DNA from: JBLRWS01 sp047921075
GTDB taxonomy: Bacteria > Bacteroidota > Rhodothermia > Balneolales > Balneolaceae
Direction: 5' to 3'
NCBI GenBank assembly: GCA_047921075.1
Contig: JBLRWS010000020.1
Location: 1-40,016, forward strand
DNA: 40,016 bases
Positions 31,830-39,996 of this stretch are shown here, piece after piece (positions within the stretch are counted from its first letter, which is position 1; each line of letters opens with the position of its first letter). The position numbers and the translations under genes are program-made. A model generated the notes under the pieces. That model did no database searches. It saw nothing but the letters and a program-made list of their open reading frames with translations, and was not told the origin of the DNA.

Positions 31830-34661
31830 ATGACGCTGATGAAAACTACCGGAGACTCTTCTGAAAACGGGCGCCCCTCTGCGGCTTCTACTATCGCTTC
31901 CCGCCCCATTGTGGTGAGAGGAGCCCGGGTAAATAATCTCAAAAACGTAGATGTAGAAATTCCGCGAAACCAACTTACGGTAGTAACCGGGGTGTCTGGG
32001 TCCGGCAAATCGAGCCTTGCGTTTGATACCATCTATGCTGAGGGACAGCGGCGGTATGTGGAGAGCTTGTCGAGCTATGCGCGTCAGTTTTTAGAGCGGA
32101 TGGACAAGCCCGATGTCGATTTTATGCAGGGTATCTCTCCGGCGATGGCCATCCAGCAGAAAACCACCTCATCCAATCCTCGCTCCACGGTGGGTACCAC
32201 CACCGAACTCTACGATTATGTTCGGCTGCTCTTTGCCCGTGTCGGACAAACGATTTCTCCGATATCGGGGCGACAGGTTAAGAAAGAAACCACCGACACC
32301 GTACTAAAAACACTGCATAACGCCTATGAAAGCGGCACCAAGTTCTATGTGCTCTACCCCCTGCCGAATGGCGAGCTTGAAGATCGTAATGCGATCTATT
32401 CTCTGTTGAAAGAGAAGGGCTTTCCGCGGCTTCTGCATAGCATTGACGAGACGATGTACGATCTGTCTGCTGATCAGCTCCCGCCTGATCACTGTTCGCC
32501 GGATGAGCTGCGCGTGCTGGTAGACCGCCTCTCCCTTGCGCCCGATACCGATACAGAAAGCCGTATCGCCGATTCGCTGGAGATCGCCTTCCGGGAGGGC
32601 AATGGGCGCTGTTCGGTAAAAATAAGAAACGGCGAGGAGCATCGGTTCAGCGAGCGGTTCGAAGCCGATGGCATGGAATTTACCGAGCCTACGCCGCAGA
32701 TGTTCTCGTTCAACAATCCGTTTGGCGCGTGCGATACCTGTGAGGGATTCGGTAAAATATCGGGTATTGATGAGGATCTGGTGATTCCCGATCACGATAA
32801 AACGATTCGCGATGGCGCGATCGCCGCATTCGATTCTCCGAAATTCAGCAAAAACCTGCGCGACTTCATTACGGTAGCAGCCCGGGAAAACCTGCCGATT
32901 GACCAACCTTATCGAGATCTTGACAAAAAAACCAGACGCATTATTTGGCAGGGAAAAGATGAATACATCGGCATCCACTCGTTTTTTGAAGAGGTGAAAA
33001 CCCAATTTTATAAAGTGCACATGCGGGTGTTCTATTCTCGTTATCGCGGGTACAGCCGCTGCCCCGACTGCGAAGGGTATCGGGTGCGTAAAGATGCTCT
33101 TTATGTAAAAATCAACGGGCTGCACATTGGCGAGGTAACCGAGATGACGATCGGTTATGCTCAAACCTTTTTTGATGAGCTTGAGCTCACTCCGTTTGAG
33201 CAGGAAGTGGCCGGCCAGATTTTATACGAAATTCGAAAGCGGCTCACCTATCTGAACGAAGTGGGCCTGGATTACCTCACCCTCGATCGCCTTACCAATA
33301 CACTAAGCGGCGGTGAGGCGCAGCGGATCAACCTGGCCAACTCGCTCGGCAGTTCACTGATCGGCAGCCTGTATGTACTGGATGAGCCGACAATCGGCCT
33401 CCATCCCCGTGATAATGATCGGCTCATCGCCATTTTAAAATCGTTGCGCGACATTGGCAACACCGTACTGGTTGTGGAGCACGATCCCGCCATGATGAGA
33501 GCCGCCGATCACATTCTGGATATTGGCCCTTTTGCCGGACGCCACGGCGGTGAGGTTGTGTTCAGCGGAACGTTCGATCAATTGAAGACGTCGTCTACAC
33601 TAACCGGCAAGTATCTGAGCGGCAAAAAAGAGATTCCTATCCCCGAAAAACGGCGCAAAGGCAACGGAACCGCCATCGAATTGAAAGGAGCCACGGAGCA
33701 TAATCTAAAAAGTGTAGACGTCGAGTTTCCCCTGCGAAAATTGGTGTGCGTAACCGGTGTTTCCGGGTCGGGCAAATCCACACTTGTACACGACACGCTC
33801 TATGCGGCTATTCAAAAGCAGTTTGGCAGCTGGAACAACAAAGTGGGCCGGCACCGCGAACTAAGCGGGTTACGTCATATCGAGTCGGTAGAGATGGTAG
33901 ACCAAAGCCCGATTGGCCGCTCCACCCGCTCCAATCCGGCCACCTACACCAAATCGTTCGACGGTATCCGTGATATGTTTGCGGGCAGCCGACAGTCCAA
34001 AATTATGGGCTACACACCGGGCCACTTCTCCTTTAATGTCCCCGGAGGGCGGTGTGAGGCGTGCCAGGGAGAGGGAGTACAAAAAATTGAGATGCAGTTC
34101 ATGGCCGATATCGAGCTGGTGTGCGAAGAGTGCAGCGGTACCCGTTATCGAAAAAACATTCTACAGGTAAAATACCGCGGCAAAAACATCCATGACGTGC
34201 TTCAGATGAGTGTGAGTGAAGCCATCGGTTTCTTTACGGACGAGCCGGCCATTATCTCCAAACTGCAAACCATTGAGGATGTGGGGCTGGGTTACCTGCA
34301 GTTAGGGCAGAGCGCAACAACACTGTCGGGCGGCGAAGCACAGCGTGTAAAACTGGCCAAATTTCTGGCCAAGCCCGGATCGGATCATACCCTCTACTTT
34401 TTTGACGAACCGACCACCGGCCTCCATTTCGAGGACATCTCCAAGTTGCTTACCTCTTTCAACGAGTTGGTCAATCAGGGCCACAGCGTCATTATTATCG
34501 AGCACAACCTGGATGTGATCAAATCGGCCGACTGGGTCATCGATGTCGGGCCGGAAGGCGGATTCGGCGGTGGGCAAATCGTGGCCTGCGGCACACCCGA
34601 GGAACTTGCAAATATCGAAAAGAGCCATACCGGGCGATTTTTAAAGGCCCTACTCATGTAG
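31830..34661 (+). CDS. uvrA: Excinuclease ABC subunit A
   Basis: The roughly 943-residue protein is the damage-recognition ATPase of nucleotide excision repair. It has two ABC modules, with Walker A motifs GVSGSGKSSLAFDTIYAEG and GVSGSGKSTLVHDTLY, and signature motifs NTLSGGEAQRINLANSLG and TTLSGGEAQRVKLAKFLA. Zinc-binding cysteine pairs appear in CDTCEGFG, CPDCEGYR, CEACQGEG and CEECSGTRY. Two start codons are possible, ATG at 31830 and at 31839, and an in-frame TTG at 31809; I chose the first ATG. All known features are intact and length is normal. It is followed by two outer-membrane barrel genes that are unlikely to be functionally linked. Confidence 0.95.
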   Translation: MTLMKTTGDSSENGRPSAASTIASRPIVVRGARVNNLKNVDVEIPRNQLTVVTGVSGSGKSSLAFDTIYAEGQRRYVESLSSYARQFLERMDKPDVDFMQGISPAMAIQQKTTSSNPRSTVGTTTELYDYVRLLFARVGQTISPISGRQVKKETTDTVLKTLHNAYESGTKFYVLYPLPNGELEDRNAIYSLLKEKGFPRLLHSIDETMYDLSADQLPPDHCSPDELRVLVDRLSLAPDTDTESRIADSLEIAFREGNGRCSVKIRNGEEHRFSERFEADGMEFTEPTPQMFSFNNPFGACDTCEGFGKISGIDEDLVIPDHDKTIRDGAIAAFDSPKFSKNLRDFITVAARENLPIDQPYRDLDKKTRRIIWQGKDEYIGIHSFFEEVKTQFYKVHMRVFYSRYRGYSRCPDCEGYRVRKDALYVKINGLHIGEVTEMTIGYAQTFFDELELTPFEQEVAGQILYEIRKRLTYLNEVGLDYLTLDRLTNTLSGGEAQRINLANSLGSSLIGSLYVLDEPTIGLHPRDNDRLIAILKSLRDIGNTVLVVEHDPAMMRAADHILDIGPFAGRHGGEVVFSGTFDQLKTSSTLTGKYLSGKKEIPIPEKRRKGNGTAIELKGATEHNLKSVDVEFPLRKLVCVTGVSGSGKSTLVHDTLYAAIQKQFGSWNNKVGRHRELSGLRHIESVEMVDQSPIGRSTRSNPATYTKSFDGIRDMFAGSRQSKIMGYTPGHFSFNVPGGRCEACQGEGVQKIEMQFMADIELVCEECSGTRYRKNILQVKYRGKNIHDVLQMSVSEAIGFFTDEPAIISKLQTIEDVGLGYLQLGQSATTLSGGEAQRVKLAKFLAKPGSDHTLYFFDEPTTGLHFEDISKLLTSFNELVNQGHSVIIIEHNLDVIKSADWVIDVGPEGGFGGGQIVACGTPEELANIEKSHTGRFLKALLM

Positions 34662-34744
34662 CACGCAGGCCATTCAGGAACACCCTCAAGCGGTTTGGGT
34701 AAAAGGTACTGTTATTTAAACCGAAACCTAACCTGAATAACTAC

Positions 34745-35350
34745 ATGAGAACCATCACAAAGTTTACTTTAGTGTGCTTTTTTATGTCTCTTTTTAGTAC
34801 CGCTCAGGCGCAAGATGCCGTCAAAACCGGGATCAAAGGAGGATTAAATTTTGCCACCATCAGTAATAACAACTTTGATACCCGAACCGGTTTTGTGATT
34901 GGTGGGTTTGCCAAATTCGGTATTCCCGAGTCCCGGCTTTCGATACAGCCCGAACTTTATTACAGCCAGCAGGGGGGCGAGCTCGATGGCGATGCTGTAA
35001 AAATTGACTACCTCAAAGTTCCGGTATTATTCAAATATGCTCTTATACAGGGGCAAACCACAGAACCCAACCTGTTCTTCGGGCCGTATGCCTCACTGCG
35101 GTTATTGGCCGAGCAGGAAGGTGGAGCGGGTGGACTTTTGGGTGGCAGCAGTAATATCGAGAATCAGACGGAATCCGTCGATTACGGATTTATTGCCGGT
35201 ACCGGGTTGGATATAGAAGTAGGCAACTCCATCTTTACAATAGATGCGAGGTACACCCTCGGGCTGAACGATGTATTCAATGACCGCTCCGGTAAAAACA
35301 GGGTGTTTTCCATCGCTTTTGGCATCAGCCTGCCAAGCAGCAGGGATTAA
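34745..35350 (+). CDS. Outer-membrane beta-barrel protein (PorT-like)
   Basis: The 201-residue protein has a signal peptide ending TAQAQD. The body has alternating strand and turn segments (GIKGGLNFATI, then FVIGGFAKFGI, then LSIQPELYYSQQGGE, then GFIAGTGLDIEVG), and it ends in a hydrophobic strand (VFSIAFGISL). This matches the outer_membrane_beta-barrel/PorT-like family, probably eight strands, in the outer membrane. A strong terminator follows. A paralogue lies 258 bases downstream, with the same KIDYLKVPVL-type strand, so a local duplication is likely. Confidence 0.85.
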   Translation: MRTITKFTLVCFFMSLFSTAQAQDAVKTGIKGGLNFATISNNNFDTRTGFVIGGFAKFGIPESRLSIQPELYYSQQGGELDGDAVKIDYLKVPVLFKYALIQGQTTEPNLFFGPYASLRLLAEQEGGAGGLLGGSSNIENQTESVDYGFIAGTGLDIEVGNSIFTIDARYTLGLNDVFNDRSGKNRVFSIAFGISLPSSRD

Positions 35351-35359
35351 CCAGACCAC

Positions 35360-35397
35360 ATGTGGCGGGATGCCACACCAATCCCGCCACATTTTTT
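35360..35397 (+). terminator. Intrinsic terminator after the first barrel gene
   Basis: ATGTGGCGGGAT and ATCCCGCCACAT form a perfect 12-base-pair stem with a 9-base loop, followed by TTTTT. It lies nine bases past the stop codon. The remaining gap to the second barrel gene (35398-35607) shows no other clear feature apart from an AT-rich stretch near 35510-35570 that probably holds its promoter. Confidence 0.92.
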
Positions 35398-35607
35398 ACA
35401 GTCTGATTTACACTCCTTTTTTCCGCTGCTCACGGCACACCCAAAAAACATGCAGATTTTGATCAGGGCATACTGCGCCTAATCTTCGAGCCGTTCTTAA
35501 TCCACACATTTTACAAAACTGATCGATTCTTGTTACATTTTTAGCTGATCATTCTCTATTCTACAGACCGAGATCTGAATTCATTCATCCCTAATAAACC
35601 CGTACAA

Positions 35608-36210
35608 ATGAAAAAAACGATACAAACCCTCCTCTTGATGGCTGTCCTGCTTTTTAGCGGAGCTGTACAACATGCCAATGCCCAATCCCCCGTCTCGCTG
35701 GGAGTGAAAGGGGCACTCAACATCGCCGACTTTATCAATACCGATAGCGATTTCAGCACCCGCTCGGGCTTGTCAGCGGGATTGGCTCTGGAAATCAGAC
35801 CACCCCTTATGGCATTTGGTATTGAGACCGGCCTTTACTATACACAAAAGGGTGCTGAGGTTGGCGACAGCACAATTAAGCTCGATTACCTGCAGGTGCC
35901 CGTGTTGGCCAAATTTGGCTTTGGCCCGCCGGGACCGCTCTCTCCCCACCTCTTTATCGGCCCGTTTGTTGGCTTTAATGTGAACGCCGAACTGGATGGG
36001 AACCTCGGGGATGTCAACTTCGTTGTTGATATCAGTGATGACGCAAAGGATGTAGAGTTTGGTGCTATTTTTGGCCTCGGCGCCGACCTGAATCTGGTAG
36101 CCACAACGCTCAATTTTCATGTTAAATACGATCTCGGCGTCTCTTCTGCTTTTAGTGGTGTGGACGAACGAAATGGCGTGTTCGCCATTGGCGTAGGTAT
36201 TATGTTTTAA
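35608..36210 (+). CDS. Outer-membrane beta-barrel protein, paralogue
   Basis: The 200-residue protein has a signal peptide ending ANAQS. Its mature part shares the pattern of the upstream barrel gene: SLGVKGALNIADF, STRSGLSAGLALEI, GIETGLYYTQKGAEVG, KLDYLQVPVLAKFGFG, and the terminal strand VFAIGVGIMF, ending in Phe as expected for BamA insertion. It is probably an outer-membrane barrel of about eight strands. It has its own terminator and probably its own promoter, so the two paralogues may be differently regulated. The ligand is unknown. Confidence 0.85.
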   Translation: MKKTIQTLLLMAVLLFSGAVQHANAQSPVSLGVKGALNIADFINTDSDFSTRSGLSAGLALEIRPPLMAFGIETGLYYTQKGAEVGDSTIKLDYLQVPVLAKFGFGPPGPLSPHLFIGPFVGFNVNAELDGNLGDVNFVVDISDDAKDVEFGAIFGLGADLNLVATTLNFHVKYDLGVSSAFSGVDERNGVFAIGVGIMF

Positions 36211-36219
36211 ATGATCTAT

Positions 36220-36258
36220 CCATGTGCAGGCAGCTACTCGCCTGTACATGGATTTTTT
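36220..36258 (+). terminator. Intrinsic terminator after the second barrel gene
   Basis: CCATGTGCAGGC and GCCTGTACATGG form a 12-base stem including one G-U pair, with an 8-base loop, followed by A and six T. It lies nine bases past the stop and directly before the ABC permease gene, whose AGGAG ribosome-binding site starts just six bases after the T-tract. Confidence 0.9.
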
Positions 36259-36275
36259 AATCTCCAGGAGTTGCT

Positions 36276-37826
36276 GTGCTCGCCCGTCTCATCTACCTAA
36301 ACTGGAAACTGTTTCTTGCCAGTCTAACCCGGTTGCAAACCGTATTGCTGATTGGTTACAGCCTGTTTCTTGTGGGTATGTTCATCAATTTGATGGGTAC
36401 CGCACTGGTCGTTCTGTTCCTTGACAGCACTGCACAACTGCAAATTGAGCTTCCCTGGCTTACTCCCGAGATCCATCGCATCATCATTATCGTTTTTGCC
36501 AACCTCTTTTGGCTGATGCATTTCTCCTTTACCAGCACCCGGCTGTTAAACGTGGAAGAAAACCGGAAACTCATGGCATTTGGCTATCCGGCGCGAACAC
36601 TTTCGTGGCACCTCAACATCATGAGCCTCTACCATCCGGTAAACGTAATCTACAATCTTACCTGGCTGGTATTTCTCGGGGTTCAGGTACAGAGCGGTTG
36701 GAATATTCCTCTGGTTGTACTTGCCGTATTACTGAACTACGCCATCATCTTTTCCATCAAGCAGCGGTTTCTGCGTTTGATGGAGCGCCGGCTGCGGCTC
36801 GTTGTAGTAAGCGGTGTATTCGTTTTTTTGGGCGTAGCTACAGTAGTCGCGGTGCTCACTCGCAATACGCAGGCTATTGTTGAGCAGCTTGCACTACAAC
36901 TGGAACAGATTGTTGGAGCGATGTTATGGCTGCCGGGAGGGTTACTGCTACAATCGGCCTCTGCATCCATGGCGGCTGGCGCTGCAACCTCCCTTTCCGT
37001 TATTCTCGGTGTGCTGCTCTGGTTTTTCTTGCACGACCATTACCGGTGCACCTTGTCCGGGCTTCAAAATCCATCCTTTAAAAAAGCGGGCAGGGATGTG
37101 AGCCACTTCTGGCAATGGCTAAAACGGCTGATGGGGCCCAATGCCGGCAAGTATATCTACTACGTTGCCATCCACCCTTACAATCGGCTGCAAATTATTG
37201 CCGTGCTGATCATACCGGCGGTATACATCCCCATATTGCTCTATTTCGATTTTGGTGTGATCACACAAATACTGGTACCCACCATGCTGGCCGCCATTCC
37301 CGTCGCACTGCTGGCCATGGGTATGGCCAATATGTTTGGCTACGAACACCGCGAGATGCTGCTGCATGTGCAGCTCCCCGAACCGCTCGAAAAACAGCTT
37401 AAAGAACGATTTTTTGGTGTGATCACGATACCGCTTTTCATATTCTACGCCATCACCATTCTGGAACTCCTCTATCTGCCGCAGTTTGGCAGTGTGTTCG
37501 CCATCTACATCGCCAACACCTTTTTCTTTGTCTGCTTTATGCTTTTTTTTCTCTGGAGCTCATTCTATCAATACGAAACAGCCCGCTTCAGCACGTTTAG
37601 TTACAAACACCCTATTATTGCACAGAAAGTTACGTTCTCTATCTCGATGTTGATTTTTGTTCTCGGTTATACCGTTTTTGTGCCGCTTGGCGAATTTGAG
37701 ATTTACAGGACATGGACAATGGCTGCATTGGTTGGAGCTATTACGATATACATTTGGCGTAATACCGACCTCCTTGCCGCCGGCTTCAGAAAACGCATTT
37801 TAAAACAACTTTGGAACGACTACTAA
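36276..37826 (+). CDS. ABC transporter permease, multi-span
   Basis: The 516-residue integral membrane protein has around 12 hydrophobic segments, in two clusters split by a loop around residues 250-290 that is rich in charged residues. The start is GTG with a good AGGAG site five bases upstream. The gene is followed after 10 bases by an ATP-binding protein gene. The family resembles ABC-2-type exporters with large permeases found in Bacteroidota; no substrate is apparent. It has no periplasmic binding protein, which favours export. Confidence 0.8.
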   Translation: MLARLIYLNWKLFLASLTRLQTVLLIGYSLFLVGMFINLMGTALVVLFLDSTAQLQIELPWLTPEIHRIIIIVFANLFWLMHFSFTSTRLLNVEENRKLMAFGYPARTLSWHLNIMSLYHPVNVIYNLTWLVFLGVQVQSGWNIPLVVLAVLLNYAIIFSIKQRFLRLMERRLRLVVVSGVFVFLGVATVVAVLTRNTQAIVEQLALQLEQIVGAMLWLPGGLLLQSASASMAAGAATSLSVILGVLLWFFLHDHYRCTLSGLQNPSFKKAGRDVSHFWQWLKRLMGPNAGKYIYYVAIHPYNRLQIIAVLIIPAVYIPILLYFDFGVITQILVPTMLAAIPVALLAMGMANMFGYEHREMLLHVQLPEPLEKQLKERFFGVITIPLFIFYAITILELLYLPQFGSVFAIYIANTFFFVCFMLFFLWSSFYQYETARFSTFSYKHPIIAQKVTFSISMLIFVLGYTVFVPLGEFEIYRTWTMAALVGAITIYIWRNTDLLAAGFRKRILKQLWNDY

Positions 37827-37836
37827 ATCTCAATAC

Positions 37837-38598
37837 ATGGCGTACGCACTGCACATCACCAATCTTGAGAAATCGTACGATGAAAACGTCGTACTCAAAG
37901 AGCTGAATTTGTCCGTACCCGAAGGAACCATTTTTGGCCTGATCGGGCCGAATGGCGCGGGCAAAAGTACACTCATCGGTATTTTGACGGGATTATTGAG
38001 CTGCGAGAGCGGCTCGGTATCCATCAACGGTATGGAGCTGACTCACGGCAATGAGCGGGCTATTAAAAAAACGGTGGCGTCGGTATTGCAGCCGCCCCTG
38101 CTGTTCGAAAATTTTACCAGTTACGAATTTGTACACTATATCTGCGAAATGTATAAAACCATTGACAGCGGCCTGTCCGCTCGCATCTCCTCGCTTTTTA
38201 CCTACTTCGAAATTCAGGAGTTTACCCACGTAAAGGCACGGCAGCTCTCATCCGGAACCCGAAAAAAACTCGCCTTTTGTGCCGCCATTCTCAGCGAGCC
38301 GCAAATGCTCTTTCTGGATGAGCCATTTGAAAGTGTGGATGTCATCTCCATCGGGCGGATGAAGCATGTTATTCGAAAGTTACGCGATAAAGGAACGACG
38401 GTCTTCATTACCAGCCATATTTTGGAAGTGATTGAGCATTTGTGCGACGATATCGCCATTCTTCACAACGGAAAAATCCTCGCTTATCTGGATGCGAAAA
38501 CGCGCAAAGAATTACAGCACGATACCAGCCTGAGTGAGCTCTTTGAGCAATATGTACAGACCGGTGGTAATATGGATGATCTGCTGGGGTGGTTGTAA
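37837..38598 (+). CDS. ABC transporter ATP-binding protein
   Basis: The 253-residue ATPase has Walker A GPNGAGKSTLIG, a Q-loop near SVLQPPLLFENF, a slightly modified signature LSSGTRKKLAF, Walker B QMLFLDEPFE, and the H-loop FITSHILEV. This order is standard for ABC-2-type exporters. It pairs with the permease encoded just upstream, and the two make a dimeric complex. The signature Ser-Ser-Gly-Thr in place of Ser-Gly-Gly-Gln is common in this branch. No terminator hairpin is evident after the gene. Confidence 0.93.
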   Translation: MAYALHITNLEKSYDENVVLKELNLSVPEGTIFGLIGPNGAGKSTLIGILTGLLSCESGSVSINGMELTHGNERAIKKTVASVLQPPLLFENFTSYEFVHYICEMYKTIDSGLSARISSLFTYFEIQEFTHVKARQLSSGTRKKLAFCAAILSEPQMLFLDEPFESVDVISIGRMKHVIRKLRDKGTTVFITSHILEVIEHLCDDIAILHNGKILAYLDAKTRKELQHDTSLSELFEQYVQTGGNMDDLLGWL

Positions 38599-38645
38599 TT
38601 TTTACAATAAAACCGGGTTCGGATTTAAAATATGTAATATGGATA

Positions 38646-39059
38646 CTAAAATACTGGTGAATGAATCAAATTATACTGATCATCAAAAATAAGGATATTT
38701 CTATACGCTGTGGTGTTGACCAAGTACCATTTAACACTAAAGTAATAATTGGATACTTTATAGTAGGTATAATCTTTTCTTGGGCTACTTGTAATATCAT
38801 GCTGAGATCTAAAAGTATTCAATTCAAAACAAGGGTCGCTGCTGCCGGTTAACAGTTCAATCGGCGCATTCTGCAGGTCGGGCAGATTGAATATGGCTTG
38901 AGCCGATTCAAAACTATTAGAATTAAGATAATCCGCTAATAATTCTTCTGAATCATTTTTTGGATGGGCAGCATTATTCGGGCAACCGTCACTGCTTTGG
39001 GCGTAGTTACTCATTGGACAAATGAGCAGAACCAAAAATAATAGAATTACAATGCGCAT
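38646..39059 (-). CDS. Small secreted protein, tandem copy 2
   Basis: The 137-residue protein has a signal peptide ending SNYAQSS and no membrane segment after it. Two cysteines in the mature part (in GCPNN and in DPCFEL) are conserved with the adjacent paralogue and could form a disulfide. Conserved motifs are HPKNDS, LQNAPIE, LTGSS, YYKVSNYYF and ILIFDD. I do not recognise the family. It lies three bases after the paralogue on the same strand, so the pair are co-transcribed. The region is visibly AT-rich compared with the upstream genes, which suggests recent acquisition. The function is unknown. Confidence 0.7.
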   Translation of the reverse strand: MRIVILLFLVLLICPMSNYAQSSDGCPNNAAHPKNDSEELLADYLNSNSFESAQAIFNLPDLQNAPIELLTGSSDPCFELNTFRSQHDITSSPRKDYTYYKVSNYYFSVKWYLVNTTAYRNILIFDDQYNLIHSPVF

Positions 39060-39062
39060 AGG

Positions 39063-39482
39063 TTATAATGAAGCATATCCATATAAATTATAGTCATCAT
39101 CAAATATTAGAATACCTCTATATCCTGTAGAATTGACTGAGTACCAAGTAACGATAAAATAATAATTGGAAACTTTGTAATATGTCTCATGTTCATATGA
39201 TTCTAATAATGATATAAATGGAGTTAGATAATTATTTAATTTATGGCAACTATAGCTGCTGCCCGAGAGGGTTTCAATTGGTGAATTTTGCAGATTGTTC
39301 AGATTTATAATTATCCGGTGTGATTCTTTATCGTTTGAGGTTAGAAAATACTCTAATGATTCTTGTGAATCATTTTTTGGGTGCGTAGCATTATCCGGAC
39401 AGCTGTAGCTGCTTTGGGCATATCCACTCATGGAACAAATGAACACTATTGAAACTATGGCTATAAATTTGTGAATGATCAT
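39063..39482 (-). CDS. Small secreted protein, tandem copy 1
   Basis: The 139-residue protein has a signal peptide ending SGYAQSS. Its mature part shares HPKNDS, LQNSPIE, LSGSS, YYKVSNYYF and ILIFDD with the downstream copy, including two cysteines (SCPDN and SYSCHKL). Both are therefore the result of a tandem duplication followed by divergence. Base composition is AT-rich and codon use (ATA, TTA, AAT) differs from the rest of the window. A truncated reading frame ends 12 bases upstream, so this gene was once part of a longer operon. Confidence 0.7.
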   Translation of the reverse strand: MIIHKFIAIVSIVFICSMSGYAQSSYSCPDNATHPKNDSQESLEYFLTSNDKESHRIIINLNNLQNSPIETLSGSSYSCHKLNNYLTPFISLLESYEHETYYKVSNYYFIVTWYSVNSTGYRGILIFDDDYNLYGYASL

Positions 39483-39494
39483 AGTATATCCGTA

Positions 39495-39609
39495 TTAATT
39501 TTGATAACAACTTTGTGTGTGCCGGGGAGCATTACCTAATTCATTGGTTGGAGAATCTTCATCGTACTCGGTAATCCCGTCTTTGTCAACTGGTCTAACC
39601 CCTATTAAC
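39495..39609 (-). pseudogene. 3' tail of a gene interrupted by an IS element
   Basis: An open frame on the minus strand enters from the IS boundary and runs for about 37 codons to a TAA stop at 39495-39497. It includes RPVDKDGITEYDEDSPTN and ends in a Cys-containing tail SCYQN. The composition (acidic, ordinary codons) and the spacing of 12 bases to the following gene start look like a real coding end, not random sequence. The upstream part is not present in the window. I cannot identify the gene. Confidence 0.45.
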
Positions 39610-39880
39610 TGGATAAGTATTCTACTTTAGAGAGTTCACATTGTGGTTTAGTTTCGTCATTGGTCTGATAAAGATCAATTCCTTTTTCCATCAAATATTG
39701 TTTAGGGCTTTTGTAGCCGATTCCTGAATGGATCCGCTCGTTATTATAAAAGTCCACAAATTCCTTCACCGTTGTTTGCCCGTTAGGCAAATCATTCAAC
39801 TCCAAGCGTTGGCAGATTGTGCGTTCAACAATGCTGTGCCAGGCTTCTACGTGTCCGTTCTGCTGTGGGGTTGGCGTACA
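39605..39880 (-). pseudogene. IS3 orfB transposase C-terminal remnant
   Basis: The frame reads CTPTPQQNGHVEAWHSIVE, then an rve_3-type segment (EFVDFYNNERIHSGIGYKSP) and ends at TAA. These are the last integrase-core motifs of IS3 orfB, including the final catalytic Glu region (NGHVEAWHS). The DDE motif's first two Asp residues lie in the deleted part. The frame has an in-frame TAA just before the homologous region, so it has no start of its own. Confidence 0.8.
39610..39629 (+). repeat. IS3 terminal inverted repeat, left
   Basis: TGGATAAGTATTCTACTTTA matches the inverted copy at 39997-40016 (TGGAGAAAAATTCTACTTTA read inward) at 17 of 20 positions. It begins with TG as is usual for IS3-family ends. 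Confidence 0.8.
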
Positions 39881-39977
39881 GACTATGCTTGCGAATCGTT
39901 GCTGTTACCCCGTGCTGCTGGGCTTCTTTTAGGCTGGACAGCTTCTGCTCAGCTGTCCAGATTCTTCGTTTTTTCAT
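39873..39977 (-). pseudogene. IS3 orfA transposase N-terminal remnant
   Basis: A 50-codon frame from ATG at 39977 to TGA at 39825 begins with MKKRRIWTAEQKLSSLKEAQ and continues to IRKHSLYA, the first part of an IS3 orfA helix-turn-helix domain. After about residue 35 it enters orfB sequence in a different frame, giving nonsense residues before the stop. The junction lies at about 39873-39884, within the sequence that codes HSLYA in orfA and VCTP in orfB. Confidence 0.8.
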
Positions 39978-39996
39978 ACTTTAAGTTAGTTATTCT

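Noticed and set aside
32304..33164. 286-codon minus-strand frame inside uvrA
   Set aside because: Antisense shadow of conserved UvrA sequence with no recognisable protein motif.
38646..39605. Toxin-immunity or defence system at the right end
   Set aside because: The gene order (lost large gene, then two small secreted paralogues) is suggestive, but there is no toxin domain or known immunity family in view, so it is left as an open observation.
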